Of a stretch of DNA of 64,000 nt, positions 50,621-60,059 are shown piece after piece. Origin of the DNA: Candidatus Fimadaptatus faecigallinarum (GTDB taxonomy: Bacteria > Bacillota > Clostridia > Christensenellales > Aristaeellaceae); contig DVNK01000014.1 of assembly GCA_018714445.1 (NCBI GenBank), positions 1-64,000 of the forward strand. Reading direction: 5' to 3'. Both the position numbers and the translations under genes were made by a program. Each line of letters starts with the position of its first letter. The first letter of the stretch is position 1. The notes under the pieces are model-generated. The model made no database searches. It had not been told where the DNA came from and saw only the letters and a list, made by a program, of their open reading frames with translations.

Positions 50621-53600
50621 ATGAGGCTTAAAAAGCTGGACATATACGGCTTCAAGTCGTTTGCCGAGCGCACCGAGATGGTGTTTGACAGCGGTATAAC
50701 GGGCGTAGTAGGGCCAAATGGCAGCGGCAAGTCCAACATAGCCGACGCAGTTCGTTGGGTGCTGGGCGAGCAGAGCGCGCGCATGCTGCGGGGCGCCAAG
50801 ATGGAGGACGTAATATTTGGCGGCACCGAGAAGCGCAAGCCGCTGTCCTACTGCGAGGTATCGCTGACGCTGGACAACTCGGATGGAGCGCTGCCGGTGC
50901 AGTTTGCCGAGGTGCTGGTCACGCGCAGAGTCTATCGCAATGGCGACAGCGAGTACTTCCTGAACAAGAGCGCATGCCGTTTGAAGGACATAATCGACCT
51001 GTTCCGCGACACCGGCATAGGCAAGGAGGGCTACTCGCTGATAGGCCAGGGCCGCATAGACGAGATACTCTCCCAGCGCGGCGAAGAGCGGCGCGCGGTG
51101 TTCGAGGAGGCCGCCGGCATATCCAAGTACAAGGCCCGCAAGGCCGAGGCCGAGCGCAAGATCGACAACACCAATGAAAACCTGACCCGCGTAGAGGATA
51201 TCATCGTCGAGGCCGAACGCCAGATAGGCCCTCTCCAAAAGCAGGCTGAAAAGGCGCGGCAATACATACAGTTGTTTGACGAGATGCGCGCATTGGACAT
51301 ATCACAGTTCGTGCTGCGCTATGACGCGATACGCCAGCGCGCCGCCGAACACGAGCGCGCCGCGCAGGAGCGCCGCAATGCGATAGAACAGGCCCAGGCG
51401 CGCTGCGATGCCGCCAAGGCTGCGCGCGCCGAGCTGGATGCGCGCCAGGCTGAGGCCGAGGCGCGAACTCAGGGTCTGCGCGATGCGGTCGTGGAACTCA
51501 CCCGCGCCGCGCAACAAAAACAGGGCGAACTGGATCTGACATGTGAGCGCGCTCAGGCGCTGGAGCGCGAACAGCAGCGCTTGAACAATGAACTGAACGA
51601 ATCGACGCAGGCATTGGAGGACATGCGCGCGCGGCACGAGGAACTCAGCCGCGCTCAGGCTGCGCAGTCCGGCGAGCGCGACCGGATACAGGCAGAGCTG
51701 GCGGCGCGCGACGTGGAGTTGACGCGCTCGTCCGATGAGCTCAACGCCGAAGCCCAGCGCATAGAGGAGCGCAAGGAAAGCCTGATGGAGGCGATCAACC
51801 GCCTGAGCGACGTAAAGAGCGCACGGGCGCGGCTGACCGCGATGCGCCAGGCGATAACCGAGCGGATAGAGGCCTGCGGGCGCGAATGCGACGAACTGAC
51901 CAGCCAGCGTGCGGCGCTGGATGAGGCCGCCGCCGCCGGCGAACAGGAGCGTCAGACTGCACAGGCGCATCAGGACGAGGTGCGCGGTGGCGCTCAGGCG
52001 CTTGAAGCCGAGCTGGGCCGCAACCGGGACGCGCGCAACCGCGCCCAGGACGCACAGCAGAAGCTTACGCTCAGCCGCCAGCAGACCGAGACGCGCCTCA
52101 AGGTGCTGCGCGAGATGGCGCGGGACTATGAGGGATATCAGTTTGCGGTAAAGCAGGTCATGGTCAAGGCGCAGCGTGAGCACGATAAGGGCATAATCGG
52201 CGTAGTGGCCAGCATACTGCACGTGCCGCGGGAACTGGAACGGGCAGCCGACATGGTGCTGGGCGCGGCGCTGCAAAACATAATAGTCGAGACCGAGCAG
52301 GACGCCAAGCGCATGATAGAATATCTGCGGGCAAACCGGTATGGGCGAGCGACGTTTTTGCCGGTGACGTCGGTCATGGGGCGCACGCTGTCGCCGGGTG
52401 AGCGGCAGGCGCTCAAGGTCGACGGATGTCTGGGCGTGCTCAGCGAACTGGTGCAGTTCGACAAGCGGTATCAGGGCATAGTGGACAACCTGTTGGGGCG
52501 CACGGTCGTTGCGCGGGATCTGGACGCGGGCATCGAGATAATGCGGCGCGGGCGGCATGCGTTCCGGCTGGTGACGCTGGAGGGCGACGTCATGCACTCG
52601 GGCGGCTCGATGACCGGCGGCAGCATACAGTCGCGCGTGACCAACCTGCTGTCGCGCGACCGCGAGATCGCCGAGCATGAGTCGGCGCTCAAGGCATTGG
52701 ACGAGCGGTTGGCGCGCGCACGCGAAGGCATGGCTCAGCTGGAGGCCGAGCGCGCAAAGCTGCATGAGCGCATAGACGAGGCCGAGGCGCAGTTGCGACT
52801 CAGCGAGGACGGCATGCTAAAACTTGACCAGCAGCTGGGACAGCTGGCTAAGGAGCGCGCGGCGCTGGACGACCGGATACAGCGCATGGAGCTGGAACGT
52901 GACAACCTGGGCGTGAACCTCAAGGACGTCATGCAGGAACTGGGCGGACTGACCGGCGAGCAGGGCGCGGCCGAGAGCAATCACGAGCAGATGCAGCGCG
53001 ACATAGCCGAGCAACAGCGCGTGCTGGCGCAGCGGCGTCAACAGTTGGACGGCGCGCGCGAGGAACTGACGCGGCGGCGTATAGAGCTGGCCGAGCGCGT
53101 GCGCGACGAGAACGCGCGGGCGGCTGAACTCAAGCGCATAGAGGCCGAACTGGCTGAGCGCAGCGAGGCCATGGAGCGCGCCCGGCGCGAGCTAAAGCAA
53201 GGCGAGGCGGCGCAGGCAGGTCTGGAGCGCGAACAGGCGGAATGCGAGGCGGGCGTAAAGCAGGCTGAAGCGGCGCTGAATCAGGCGCGGGCCGAGCTGG
53301 ACGCGGCCGATACCGACAGCGGCACGCGCGCTCAGCAGCGGCGGCAGCTGGAGAGCGAACAGGAAGCGCGTCAGGCCGATGTGGCCGAATTCACCGAGCA
53401 GTTGCACAGGCTCGAGATGCTGCTGGACCGCGCGCACACCGAGCTCGACAATCAACAGGCGCGCATATGGAATGACTACGAACTGACGTACGAGGCGTGC
53501 GCCGAACAGGCGGATCGCACGCTGCAACTGAGCGACGCCGATAAGCGCATTGCGGGACTGCGCGGTCGGATACGCGAGCTGGGCAGCGTCAATGTGAACG

Positions 53601-54190
53601 CGCCGCAGGAATACGAAGAAGCGGGCGCTCGGCTGCACAGCCTGACCGAGCAGCGCGACGACCTGCTGCGCGCGCAGGCCGACCTGAACCGGATAATCGA
53701 AGATCTGACGGGTCAGATGCGCGAGCGGTTTGCAGAACAGTTCAAGCTGCTCAATGAGCGATTCCAGATTGCGTTCAAGGCGCTGTTCGGCGGCGGCAGC
53801 GCCAAGCTGATGCTGCAGGACGAGAACGACGTGCTCAACTGCGGCATAGACATAGCCGCGCAGCCGCCGGGCAAGAAGCTGCAGATGCTCTCGCTGCTGT
53901 CGGGTGGCGAGCGGGCGCTGACGGCGATTGCAATACTGTTTGCGATGCTGGATATACGACCCACGCCGTTTTGCATACTCGACGAGATCGAGGCGGCGCT
54001 GGACGATGCCAATATAGACAACTTTGCGCAGTACCTGAGCCGGTATGCCGAAAAGACGCAGTTCATTGTCATCACGCACCGCAAGGGTACGATGGAGTGC
54101 TGCGACTCGCTCTATGGCGTGGCGATGGAGGAAAAGGGCGTCAGCCGCATGGTTTCGGTGGCGCTGGCAGATGCTCAGCGCGCGGTGTGA
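50621..54190 (+). CDS. smc: Chromosome segregation protein SMC
   Basis: A 1189-residue condensin ATPase that organises and separates chromosomes with ScpAB. Walker A is GPNGSGKSN at 31-39. Long coiled coils span ~165-500 and ~650-1000. The hinge is at ~515-640 (IIGVVASILHVPRELERAADMVLG...GRATFLPV). The C-terminal head carries LSLLSGGERALTAIA near 1090 and the D-loop/Walker B CILDEIEAALDDANI near 1117. Coiled coils are exceptionally Ala/Arg/Glu/Gln-rich. Full length. No scpAB here. Confidence 0.98.
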   Translation: MRLKKLDIYGFKSFAERTEMVFDSGITGVVGPNGSGKSNIADAVRWVLGEQSARMLRGAKMEDVIFGGTEKRKPLSYCEVSLTLDNSDGALPVQFAEVLVTRRVYRNGDSEYFLNKSACRLKDIIDLFRDTGIGKEGYSLIGQGRIDEILSQRGEERRAVFEEAAGISKYKARKAEAERKIDNTNENLTRVEDIIVEAERQIGPLQKQAEKARQYIQLFDEMRALDISQFVLRYDAIRQRAAEHERAAQERRNAIEQAQARCDAAKAARAELDARQAEAEARTQGLRDAVVELTRAAQQKQGELDLTCERAQALEREQQRLNNELNESTQALEDMRARHEELSRAQAAQSGERDRIQAELAARDVELTRSSDELNAEAQRIEERKESLMEAINRLSDVKSARARLTAMRQAITERIEACGRECDELTSQRAALDEAAAAGEQERQTAQAHQDEVRGGAQALEAELGRNRDARNRAQDAQQKLTLSRQQTETRLKVLREMARDYEGYQFAVKQVMVKAQREHDKGIIGVVASILHVPRELERAADMVLGAALQNIIVETEQDAKRMIEYLRANRYGRATFLPVTSVMGRTLSPGERQALKVDGCLGVLSELVQFDKRYQGIVDNLLGRTVVARDLDAGIEIMRRGRHAFRLVTLEGDVMHSGGSMTGGSIQSRVTNLLSRDREIAEHESALKALDERLARAREGMAQLEAERAKLHERIDEAEAQLRLSEDGMLKLDQQLGQLAKERAALDDRIQRMELERDNLGVNLKDVMQELGGLTGEQGAAESNHEQMQRDIAEQQRVLAQRRQQLDGAREELTRRRIELAERVRDENARAAELKRIEAELAERSEAMERARRELKQGEAAQAGLEREQAECEAGVKQAEAALNQARAELDAADTDSGTRAQQRRQLESEQEARQADVAEFTEQLHRLEMLLDRAHTELDNQQARIWNDYELTYEACAEQADRTLQLSDADKRIAGLRGRIRELGSVNVNAPQEYEEAGARLHSLTEQRDDLLRAQADLNRIIEDLTGQMRERFAEQFKLLNERFQIAFKALFGGGSAKLMLQDENDVLNCGIDIAAQPPGKKLQMLSLLSGGERALTAIAILFAMLDIRPTPFCILDEIEAALDDANIDNFAQYLSRYAEKTQFIVITHRKGTMECCDSLYGVAMEEKGVSRMVSVALADAQRAV

Positions 54191-54272
54191 GCGGGCGGGC
54201 TTTAAGGCAGCGCATGCATGCGGATATTTGGCGTCTGGCTTAGCGCAGATGTCTGCGGCAGGCAGATGCGTT

Positions 54273-54480
54273 GGGCTGCGGCGGCTGGCATGCGTAAGCA
54301 GATGTGCCGGGTTGCAGCGGCTGGCGCTCACAAACTGGTGTACTGGGCTGCGGCGACTGCATGCGCAAACTACCGGGCTGCGGCGGCTGGCACGCGCAAA
54401 CTGGTGTACTGGGCTGCGGCAGCTGGCGCGCACAAACTACCGTGCTGCGGCAACTGGCACGCATAAGCATGTGCGCCGGA
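54273..54480 (+). repeat. Tandem array, alternating 36/30-bp units, about six copies
   Basis: The point GGGCTGCGGC recurs at 54273, 54309, 54345, 54375, 54411 and 54441, so spacing is 36, 36, 30, 36 and 30. This points to a 66-base higher-order unit. Each carries GCTGG or ACTGC followed by CACAAACTGG or GCGCAAACTA. It fills the gap between smc and ftsY, two genes read in the same direction. Frames stay open by the multiple-of-three period, but no credible start exists. Confidence 0.85.
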
Positions 54481-54688
54481 CTGGCTTTGGCTTAAATGCG
54501 TATGAGACATGGGCCATGGCGCGCGGCTGCGGCCTATGCGGCCAACAGGGCTGAGGCAAGGTTCGCAATCGGGTACACATTGATTTTGACAGGGAAACTC
54601 CGTGCAGGCGCGGCCGCGCGGGCTTGTGCCGCGCTGCACGCGCATGCGCCAGGAACAGTAAATTATGATATAAAGATGGAGGACAGCA

Positions 54689-55612
54689 ATGGCCAGGGAA
54701 GAAAAGGAGAAGAAGCGCGGCTTTTTCAGCAAGCTCAAAGACAGCCTCACGCGCACGCGCGACAATATATCAGGCAAGGTCGACCAGCTCGTAGCTACGT
54801 ATGAGGAGCTCGACGACGATTTCTATGACGAGCTGACCGATATACTGATACTTGCCGATGTGGGCGTAAAGACGTCGACGCTGGTCGTAGACCGGCTCAA
54901 GGCCGAGGCGCGCGAAAAGAAGATAGGCGACCCCAAACAGGTCAAGCAGATGTTAAAGGACATACTCATCGACATGATGAAGGATACCGACCTGCGGTTC
55001 CCGTCGCCTACGGTGCTGATGGTGATCGGCGTAAACGGCGTGGGCAAGACCACGACGATAGGCAAGCTCGCGGTTCGGTTCCAGTACATAGGGCGCAAGG
55101 TCATAATCTGCGCCGGCGATACGTTCCGCGCGGCGGCGGCCGACCAGCTCGAGATCTGGGCTGAGCGCGCCAACACCACGATCATTCGCCAGCACGAGGG
55201 CGCCGATCCTGCGGCGGTGCTGTTCGACGCCATACAGGCTTCGCGCGCGCGCAAGGCGGACGTGCTTATCGTCGATACCGCCGGCCGCCTGCACAACAAG
55301 ACCCACCTCATGGAAGAACTCAAGAAGATGGCCCGCGTCGTCGCGCGCGAGTGGCCCGAGGCCGAATTCCGCACGCTGCTGGTCGTCGACGCCACCACCG
55401 GCCAAAACGGCGTCGAACAGGCGCGCGTTTTCAAGGACGTCGCCAAGCTCGACGGCATAATACTCACCAAGATGGACGGCACCGCCAAGGGCGGCATAGC
55501 GATAGCGATACGCCAGGAGCTGGGGCTGCCGGTGCGCTACATAGGCGTCGGCGAAGGCATCGACGACCTGCAGCCGTTTGACGCGCGCGACTTCATCGAG
55601 GCGATATTCTGA
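54689..55612 (+). CDS. ftsY: Signal recognition particle receptor FtsY
   Basis: A 307-residue SRP-receptor GTPase. A short basic N-terminus (KEKKRGFFSKLKDSLTRTR) replaces the long acidic A domain. The N domain follows, then G1 GVNGVGKTTT near 112, GDTFRAAAADQLEIWA, G3 DTAGRLHNK near 195, and G4 TKMDGTAKGG near 260. GGAGG precedes the ATG. Confidence 0.97.
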   Translation: MAREEKEKKRGFFSKLKDSLTRTRDNISGKVDQLVATYEELDDDFYDELTDILILADVGVKTSTLVVDRLKAEAREKKIGDPKQVKQMLKDILIDMMKDTDLRFPSPTVLMVIGVNGVGKTTTIGKLAVRFQYIGRKVIICAGDTFRAAAADQLEIWAERANTTIIRQHEGADPAAVLFDAIQASRARKADVLIVDTAGRLHNKTHLMEELKKMARVVAREWPEAEFRTLLVVDATTGQNGVEQARVFKDVAKLDGIILTKMDGTAKGGIAIAIRQELGLPVRYIGVGEGIDDLQPFDARDFIEAIF

Positions 55613-55614
55613 CG

Positions 55615-56964
55615 ATGGCGCGCAAAAGTGATGCGCACGGAAGCGACTGGGATCCGCCCGTCGTGGGTCGGGGCTTTGACGACGATGACGGCCTCGACTT
55701 TGCCGACGCGCCTGCACCCCAGGGCCGCAAGGCCAAACCGTCAAAATCGACGGCCAAATCATCGGCCCGGTCTACGGCTCAACCATCGGCCGGAGCGGCG
55801 GTTCAACCGGCAGTCGGCAAGTCCAGGACTCGTTCGCCGGCCAAACCGCTGGCCAGTACAACTGCGCGGTCTGCCCGTACGGCGGCCGATCCTGCCGGAC
55901 GTCCTCGCGTGGGGACAGCGGCGCTGGGCACGCGGCGGCGCGGAGATGAGCTGGCTCACGATGACAGGCCGCTTTTGACGGTGCTGGTCAGCGGCGAAGG
56001 CGATGAGCAGTTTGACGTGCTGGTGGATGGGCGAGCGTACTGGGGCGGGAGTACGTCGCCGTACAGGTTTGAGATGCGGCTGGATCCGGGCGAGCACGAG
56101 CTGAGGGTGCGCCAGCGCCATGCTATGGACAAGCAGCCGGGCGAGTTTGTACCGCTGATATTGGCGGTGCTGTTGGGCGACGGGCGGCGCGGCGAACAGG
56201 GGCCGTACTTTGCGGCGCTGGACGCGCGCATATCGATCAGCACCGACAGCCGGCTGACGGTCAAGTATGCATTGACTGGCCGCGCGGGCCGTGCAAACGG
56301 ACGCGCCGCATTCAAGTGCACGGCGGGCAAGGGCCTGGAGTGCGAGGTGTTGGATACGTCCATGAGCAGCACGCCGCGGCTGAGGCGGCGCTGGCGGTTT
56401 GCCAATGGCGTTGCGCTGTTGGCTGTGACGCTGCTGGCGTTGTCGATCGTGGGATTGGGCGCGTACCTGTGCGTGTTGCCGGGCGGGTCGCTGGGCGGCG
56501 GCATAGTGTCCATGGCATTGGGCACGCTGATGGCCATGGGCTGTGCGCTGGTGGCCAGCTCGGTGCGAATTGCGCGCGACGGGGGCTATGCGCCCGACAT
56601 GGATCCGCCGCCGCAGCGCCGTCAGCCCCGCAAGACTAAGCCGCGTGCGGACGGCGCCGTCGATCGCGAAGCGCAGTACGACGCGCCGCTTGACCAGGGC
56701 GCTGATGCGGATACTCCCGAAGCGGGCGCAACCGAGGCTGGCGCTGCGCGCGCTAAAGCCGCTAAATCAACCCGAAAGCCGCGCAGGCAGTCCAAACCGC
56801 GCCGCGCTGCGCCCAGCGAGGGCGACTACGATGGCGCATACGACGATGCCAACGAGATGGCCGAGTTTGAAGAAGCCGGGCTGTCCACAGCGGATCTGAC
56901 GCCCGAGCAACTGCGCGAGGCCAAACGTCGCTTGCTGAAGAAGCTGGGCGGCCAGGAGGAATAG
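55615..56964 (+). CDS. Unrecognised membrane-anchored protein with disordered flanks
   Basis: A 449-residue protein. Residues 1-115 are low-complexity, rich in Ala/Ser/Lys/Arg/Pro. Residues ~118-255 form a folded domain with a PEGA-like strand pattern (FDVLVDGRAYWGGS...LDPGEHELRVRQR). Two membrane helices follow (~263-288 and ~292-315). Residues 325-420 are again disordered and basic, and the end is acidic (DYDGAYDDANEMAEFEE) with a helix LREAKRRLLKKL. It starts 3 bases after ftsY, so it is co-translated. It is not part of the usual ftsY-ylxM-ffh order. Possibly a surface or SRP-associated factor. Confidence 0.55.
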   Translation: MARKSDAHGSDWDPPVVGRGFDDDDGLDFADAPAPQGRKAKPSKSTAKSSARSTAQPSAGAAVQPAVGKSRTRSPAKPLASTTARSARTAADPAGRPRVGTAALGTRRRGDELAHDDRPLLTVLVSGEGDEQFDVLVDGRAYWGGSTSPYRFEMRLDPGEHELRVRQRHAMDKQPGEFVPLILAVLLGDGRRGEQGPYFAALDARISISTDSRLTVKYALTGRAGRANGRAAFKCTAGKGLECEVLDTSMSSTPRLRRRWRFANGVALLAVTLLALSIVGLGAYLCVLPGGSLGGGIVSMALGTLMAMGCALVASSVRIARDGGYAPDMDPPPQRRQPRKTKPRADGAVDREAQYDAPLDQGADADTPEAGATEAGAARAKAAKSTRKPRRQSKPRRAAPSEGDYDGAYDDANEMAEFEEAGLSTADLTPEQLREAKRRLLKKLGGQEE

Positions 56965-56994
56965 TATGGCTGGACGAGCCAAGTGGAGGGCGAT

Positions 56995-57567
56995 ATGAGA
57001 CTGACGGGAGAGCGCGTGTACCTTGACATGTTGACGCGCGAGGACTGCCGCAGAATATTCGAACTGACCGAGTTCGACCCGGACGCGCTGGTCGAGCAGC
57101 CGTGCATAGGCTTTGGACCGGAGCGCGCCGACGACTGGTATGCTGACATACAGCGCCGCCAGTGCGATACCCATGTGCGGCTGGGCATATACGTGCGTGC
57201 GGACGACGGCGCGCGCGGTGAACTGGTCGGCGATGTCGCGCTTCAGGACATCAACTGGCGCGACCGGCGGTGCAGCGTGGGCATTGGCATGGCGCGGCTG
57301 AGCGACCGCGGGCGCGGCTACGGCACGGAGGCGCTCAAACTGATGCTGGGATATGGGTTTGATGCGCTGGGTCTGGAGCGCATAGAGGCGCGCACGCTGG
57401 ATGTAAACAAGCGGGCGCAGCGACTGCTTGAGCGCGTGGGCTTTGTGCGCGAAGGCTGTGAGCGCGCGGCGGTGTATCTGGGCGGCGCGCGGCGCGACAG
57501 ACTGATGTATGGTATGTTGCGCGATGAGTGGGCGCAGGTTAAACTTGAGTGCGCGTGCGGTCGGTAA
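56995..57567 (+). CDS. GNAT family N-acetyltransferase, RimJ/RimL-like
   Basis: A 190-residue acetyltransferase. RLTGERVYLDMLTREDC, the acetyl-CoA loop RLSDRGRGYGTEALKLMLGYGFDALGLERI and NKRAQRLLERVGFVREG are typical of RimJ/RimL enzymes acting on protein N-termini, antibiotics or small amines. GGAGGG precedes ATG 56995. The frame from 56983 starts within the binding site. Confidence 0.88.
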   Translation: MRLTGERVYLDMLTREDCRRIFELTEFDPDALVEQPCIGFGPERADDWYADIQRRQCDTHVRLGIYVRADDGARGELVGDVALQDINWRDRRCSVGIGMARLSDRGRGYGTEALKLMLGYGFDALGLERIEARTLDVNKRAQRLLERVGFVREGCERAAVYLGGARRDRLMYGMLRDEWAQVKLECACGR

Positions 57568-57578
57568 AGAAAAAATGC

Positions 57579-57606
57579 TTGACAAATCGCGCGCGTGCGG
57601 TATAAT
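57579..57606 (+). promoter_or_regulatory. Consensus sigma-A promoter of ylxM-ffh
   Basis: TTGACA (57579-57584) and TATAAT (57601-57606), 16-base spacer. Confidence 0.88.
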
Positions 57607-57687
57607 ATAGCGTGTCAAGTCGGCAGGCTTTACTTTTTGCGCGCATTGATGGCCGCCTTGGCTTGCGCGCGGGAGGGAGCGCTGTGT

Positions 57688-58056
57688 ATGACCGATAATA
57701 ACATGGACGATATAGACCGCCGGGTCGAGCTGGGATTGCTGATGGACTTTTACGGGCCGCTGTTGTCCGAGCGCATCGCCGGCATCATGCGCATGTACGT
57801 GATGGAGGACTATGGCCTCAGCGAGATCGCGCAGGAGATGGGCATAAGCCGTCAGGGCGTGTACGACGCGGTGCGCCGGGGCGAGGCGCAGCTGATGGAG
57901 CTGGAGCAGCGGCTGGGACTGCAGCGCCGGCATCGCGCGATGGCCGAGGCCGCGCGCAAGTGCCTGGCGGCGCTGGAGCGGGTCGAACCGCGCGCGGGCA
58001 GCGAGCAGGCGCTCAGCGAGGCGCGCGCACTGCTTGAGGACATGCGCGACATGTAA
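57688..58056 (+). CDS. ylxM: YlxM family DNA-binding/SRP-associated protein
   Basis: A 122-residue helix-turn-helix protein of the UPF0122/YlxM family, always next to ffh. RVELGLLMDFYGPLLSERIAGIMRMYVMEDYGLSEIAQEMGISRQGVYDAVRRGEAQL is the family core. Reported to interact with SRP components. ATG 57688 follows GGGAGGGAG by 8 bases. Confidence 0.92.
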   Translation: MTDNNMDDIDRRVELGLLMDFYGPLLSERIAGIMRMYVMEDYGLSEIAQEMGISRQGVYDAVRRGEAQLMELEQRLGLQRRHRAMAEAARKCLAALERVEPRAGSEQALSEARALLEDMRDM

Positions 58057-58078
58057 TCTATCCTAAGGAGTGAAGCAA

Positions 58079-59404
58079 GTGGCGTTTGAAGGGTTGGCTG
58101 AAAAGCTGCAACAGGCGTTTCGCAAACTGTCAAGCCATGGCAAGCTGACCGAGGCCGACGTAAAGGCCGCGATGCGCGATGTGCGCATGGCGCTGCTGGA
58201 GGCCGACGTCAACTACAAGGTTGTAAAGGATTTCATAGCCAAAGTGACCGAGCGCGCGGTGGGCAGCGACATACTGGCCAGCCTGACCCCGTCGCAGCAG
58301 GTCATAAAGATAGTCAACGAGGAGCTGACCGTGCTGATGGGCGGGCAGAACGCCCGGCTCACCTATTCGCCGACTGTGCCCACGATATACATGCTCTGCG
58401 GCCTGCAGGGCGCGGGCAAGACGACGATGGCCGGCAAGCTCAGCCTGATGATAAAGAAACAGGGCAAGCGTCCGCTGCTGGTGGCGTGCGACATATACCG
58501 CCCGGCCGCGATAACGCAGTTGCAGGTCGTGGCCGATAAGGTGGGCGTGCCGGTATTCGAGCGCGGGCAGTCGGACGTCGTGGAGACGGCCAAGCTCGCG
58601 ATAGAGCACGCACGCAAGTTCGGCTTTGACCCGGTGATAATCGACACCGCGGGCCGGCTGCACATCGACGAAAACCTGATGGGCGAGCTGCGCGACGTAA
58701 AGGCCGCGGTCAAGCCCACCGAGATACTGCTGGTCGTGGACTCGATGACCGGTCAGGACGCGGTCAACGTCGCCGACACGTTCAACAAGAACCTGGGCAT
58801 AGACGGCGTTATACTGACCAAGCTCGACGGCGATACGCGCGGCGGCGCGGCGATATCGGTCAAGGCCGTGACCGGCAAGCCCATAAAGTTCTCGGGCACC
58901 GGCGAAAAGCTCACCGACCTGGAGCCGTTCCACCCCGACCGCATGGCCTCGCGCATACTCGGCATGGGCGACGTGCTCAGCCTCATCGAAAAGGCACAGG
59001 ACACATTCGATGAGAAGAACGCCGCCGAACTCGAGCGCAAGATGCGCACCCAGACGTTCGACCTCAACGACTACCTCAAGCAGATGCAGCAGATGAAGAA
59101 GATGGGGTCGTTCGAGGACATACTCAAGATGATACCCGGCTTGGGCAGCAAGCTCGGCGACATAAAGATAGACGAGAAAAAGCTCGGCCGCGTACAGGCG
59201 ATAATCCAGTCAATGACGATGGAGGAGCGCCACAACCCCGACATACTCGGCGCCAGCCGCAAGCGGCGCATCGCCGCCGGCAGCGGTACCACTGTGCAGG
59301 AGATAAACCTGCTGCTCAAGCAGTTCGAACAGTCGCGCCAGCTGATGAAGCAGATGATGGGGCGCGGGCGGCGCGGACGCATGAGGATACCGTTCATGAA
59401 ATGA
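58079..59404 (+). CDS. ffh: Signal recognition particle protein
   Basis: A 441-residue SRP54 GTPase. The N domain is at 1-95. G1 is GLQGAGKTT near 108, followed by DIYRPAAITQL. G3 is DTAGRLHID near 191 and G4 TKLDGDTRGG near 248. The Met-rich M domain from ~300 has DYLKQMQQMKKMGSFEDILKMIPG and the RNA-binding helix-turn-helix SRKRRIAAGSGTTVQEINLLLKQF. GTG 58079 is chosen because AAGGAG is 8 bases before it. Confidence 0.97.
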   Translation: MAFEGLAEKLQQAFRKLSSHGKLTEADVKAAMRDVRMALLEADVNYKVVKDFIAKVTERAVGSDILASLTPSQQVIKIVNEELTVLMGGQNARLTYSPTVPTIYMLCGLQGAGKTTMAGKLSLMIKKQGKRPLLVACDIYRPAAITQLQVVADKVGVPVFERGQSDVVETAKLAIEHARKFGFDPVIIDTAGRLHIDENLMGELRDVKAAVKPTEILLVVDSMTGQDAVNVADTFNKNLGIDGVILTKLDGDTRGGAAISVKAVTGKPIKFSGTGEKLTDLEPFHPDRMASRILGMGDVLSLIEKAQDTFDEKNAAELERKMRTQTFDLNDYLKQMQQMKKMGSFEDILKMIPGLGSKLGDIKIDEKKLGRVQAIIQSMTMEERHNPDILGASRKRRIAAGSGTTVQEINLLLKQFEQSRQLMKQMMGRGRRGRMRIPFMK

Positions 59405-59494
59405 GCCAGTAAACCCCAGGCGTCCTGAGCGGCGCGGGTTTGCAATATTACCCCAAGGGGCCGCATGGCCCAGATATTTAAGGAGGAAAATCAA

Positions 59495-59737
59495 ATGGTA
59501 AAGATTCGCCTGAAGAGGATGGGCATGAAGAAGGCCCCGTTCTACCGCATCGTAGTTATCGACAGCCGTGACGCGCGCGATGGCCGCCCGATAGAGGAGA
59601 TAGGCTATTTCAACCCGATGACCGAGCCGGCTGACCTGAAGGTCGACCCGGAGCGCGCTCAGTACTGGCTGGGCGTGGGCGCGCAGCCCACCCAGACCGT
59701 CAAGACGCTGCTGCGCAAGGCGGGAGTAGCGAAGTAA
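59495..59737 (+). CDS. rpsP: 30S ribosomal protein bS16
   Basis: An 80-residue ribosomal protein, [20 protein letters not shown] at the start and [10 protein letters not shown] in the middle. GGAGG precedes ATG 59495. It stands at the head of khpA. The leader 59405-59494 can form small GC hairpins. Confidence 0.97.
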   Translation: MVKIRLKRMGMKKAPFYRIVVIDSRDARDGRPIEEIGYFNPMTEPADLKVDPERAQYWLGVGAQPTQTVKTLLRKAGVAK

Positions 59738-59983
59738 ATGGCTGAGCAGATAGACGCCGTCGCGTTGGTGGAGTTTGTCGCAAAGTCGCTGGTCGATAAC
59801 CCGGATTCGGTTCAGGTGAAGTCGGTCGACGGCCCCGAATCGACGGTGATTGAGCTGCACGTGTCCCCGGACGACATGGGCAAGGTGATAGGCAAGCAGG
59901 GCCGCATCGCCAAGGCCATGCGCACCGTGGTCAAGGCGGCCACCGCCAAGTTCGATAAGCCGGTCTTTGTTGAGATAATGTGA
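59738..59983 (+). CDS. khpA: KH-domain RNA-binding protein KhpA
   Basis: An 81-residue single KH domain, with the RNA-binding loop GKVIGKQGRIAKAMR and preceding VIELHVSPDDM. KhpA with KhpB (Jag) is a global RNA-binding complex linked to cell elongation in Firmicutes. It follows rpsP without a gap (TAAATG). This is standard synteny. Confidence 0.94.
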   Translation: MAEQIDAVALVEFVAKSLVDNPDSVQVKSVDGPESTVIELHVSPDDMGKVIGKQGRIAKAMRTVVKAATAKFDKPVFVEIM

Positions 59984-59991
59984 CAGAGCAG

Positions 59992-60030
59992 GGGAGCCGT
60001 CGCCACGCGCGTCGGCTCCCTGTGGTTTAT
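59992..60030 (+). terminator. Terminator after khpA
   Basis: GGGAGCCG (59992-59999) pairs with CGGCTCCC (60013-60020) over a 13-base loop, followed by TGTGGTTTAT. Confidence 0.65.
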
Positions 60031-60059
60031 ATGTGCTGCCGTGGCGGAGGTATTTATTT

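Noticed and set aside
54218-54554. Open frames across the smc-ftsY array (Ala/Trp/Tyr repeats)
   Set aside because: Multiple frames are open at once, with no binding site. Explained by the 36/30-bp period.
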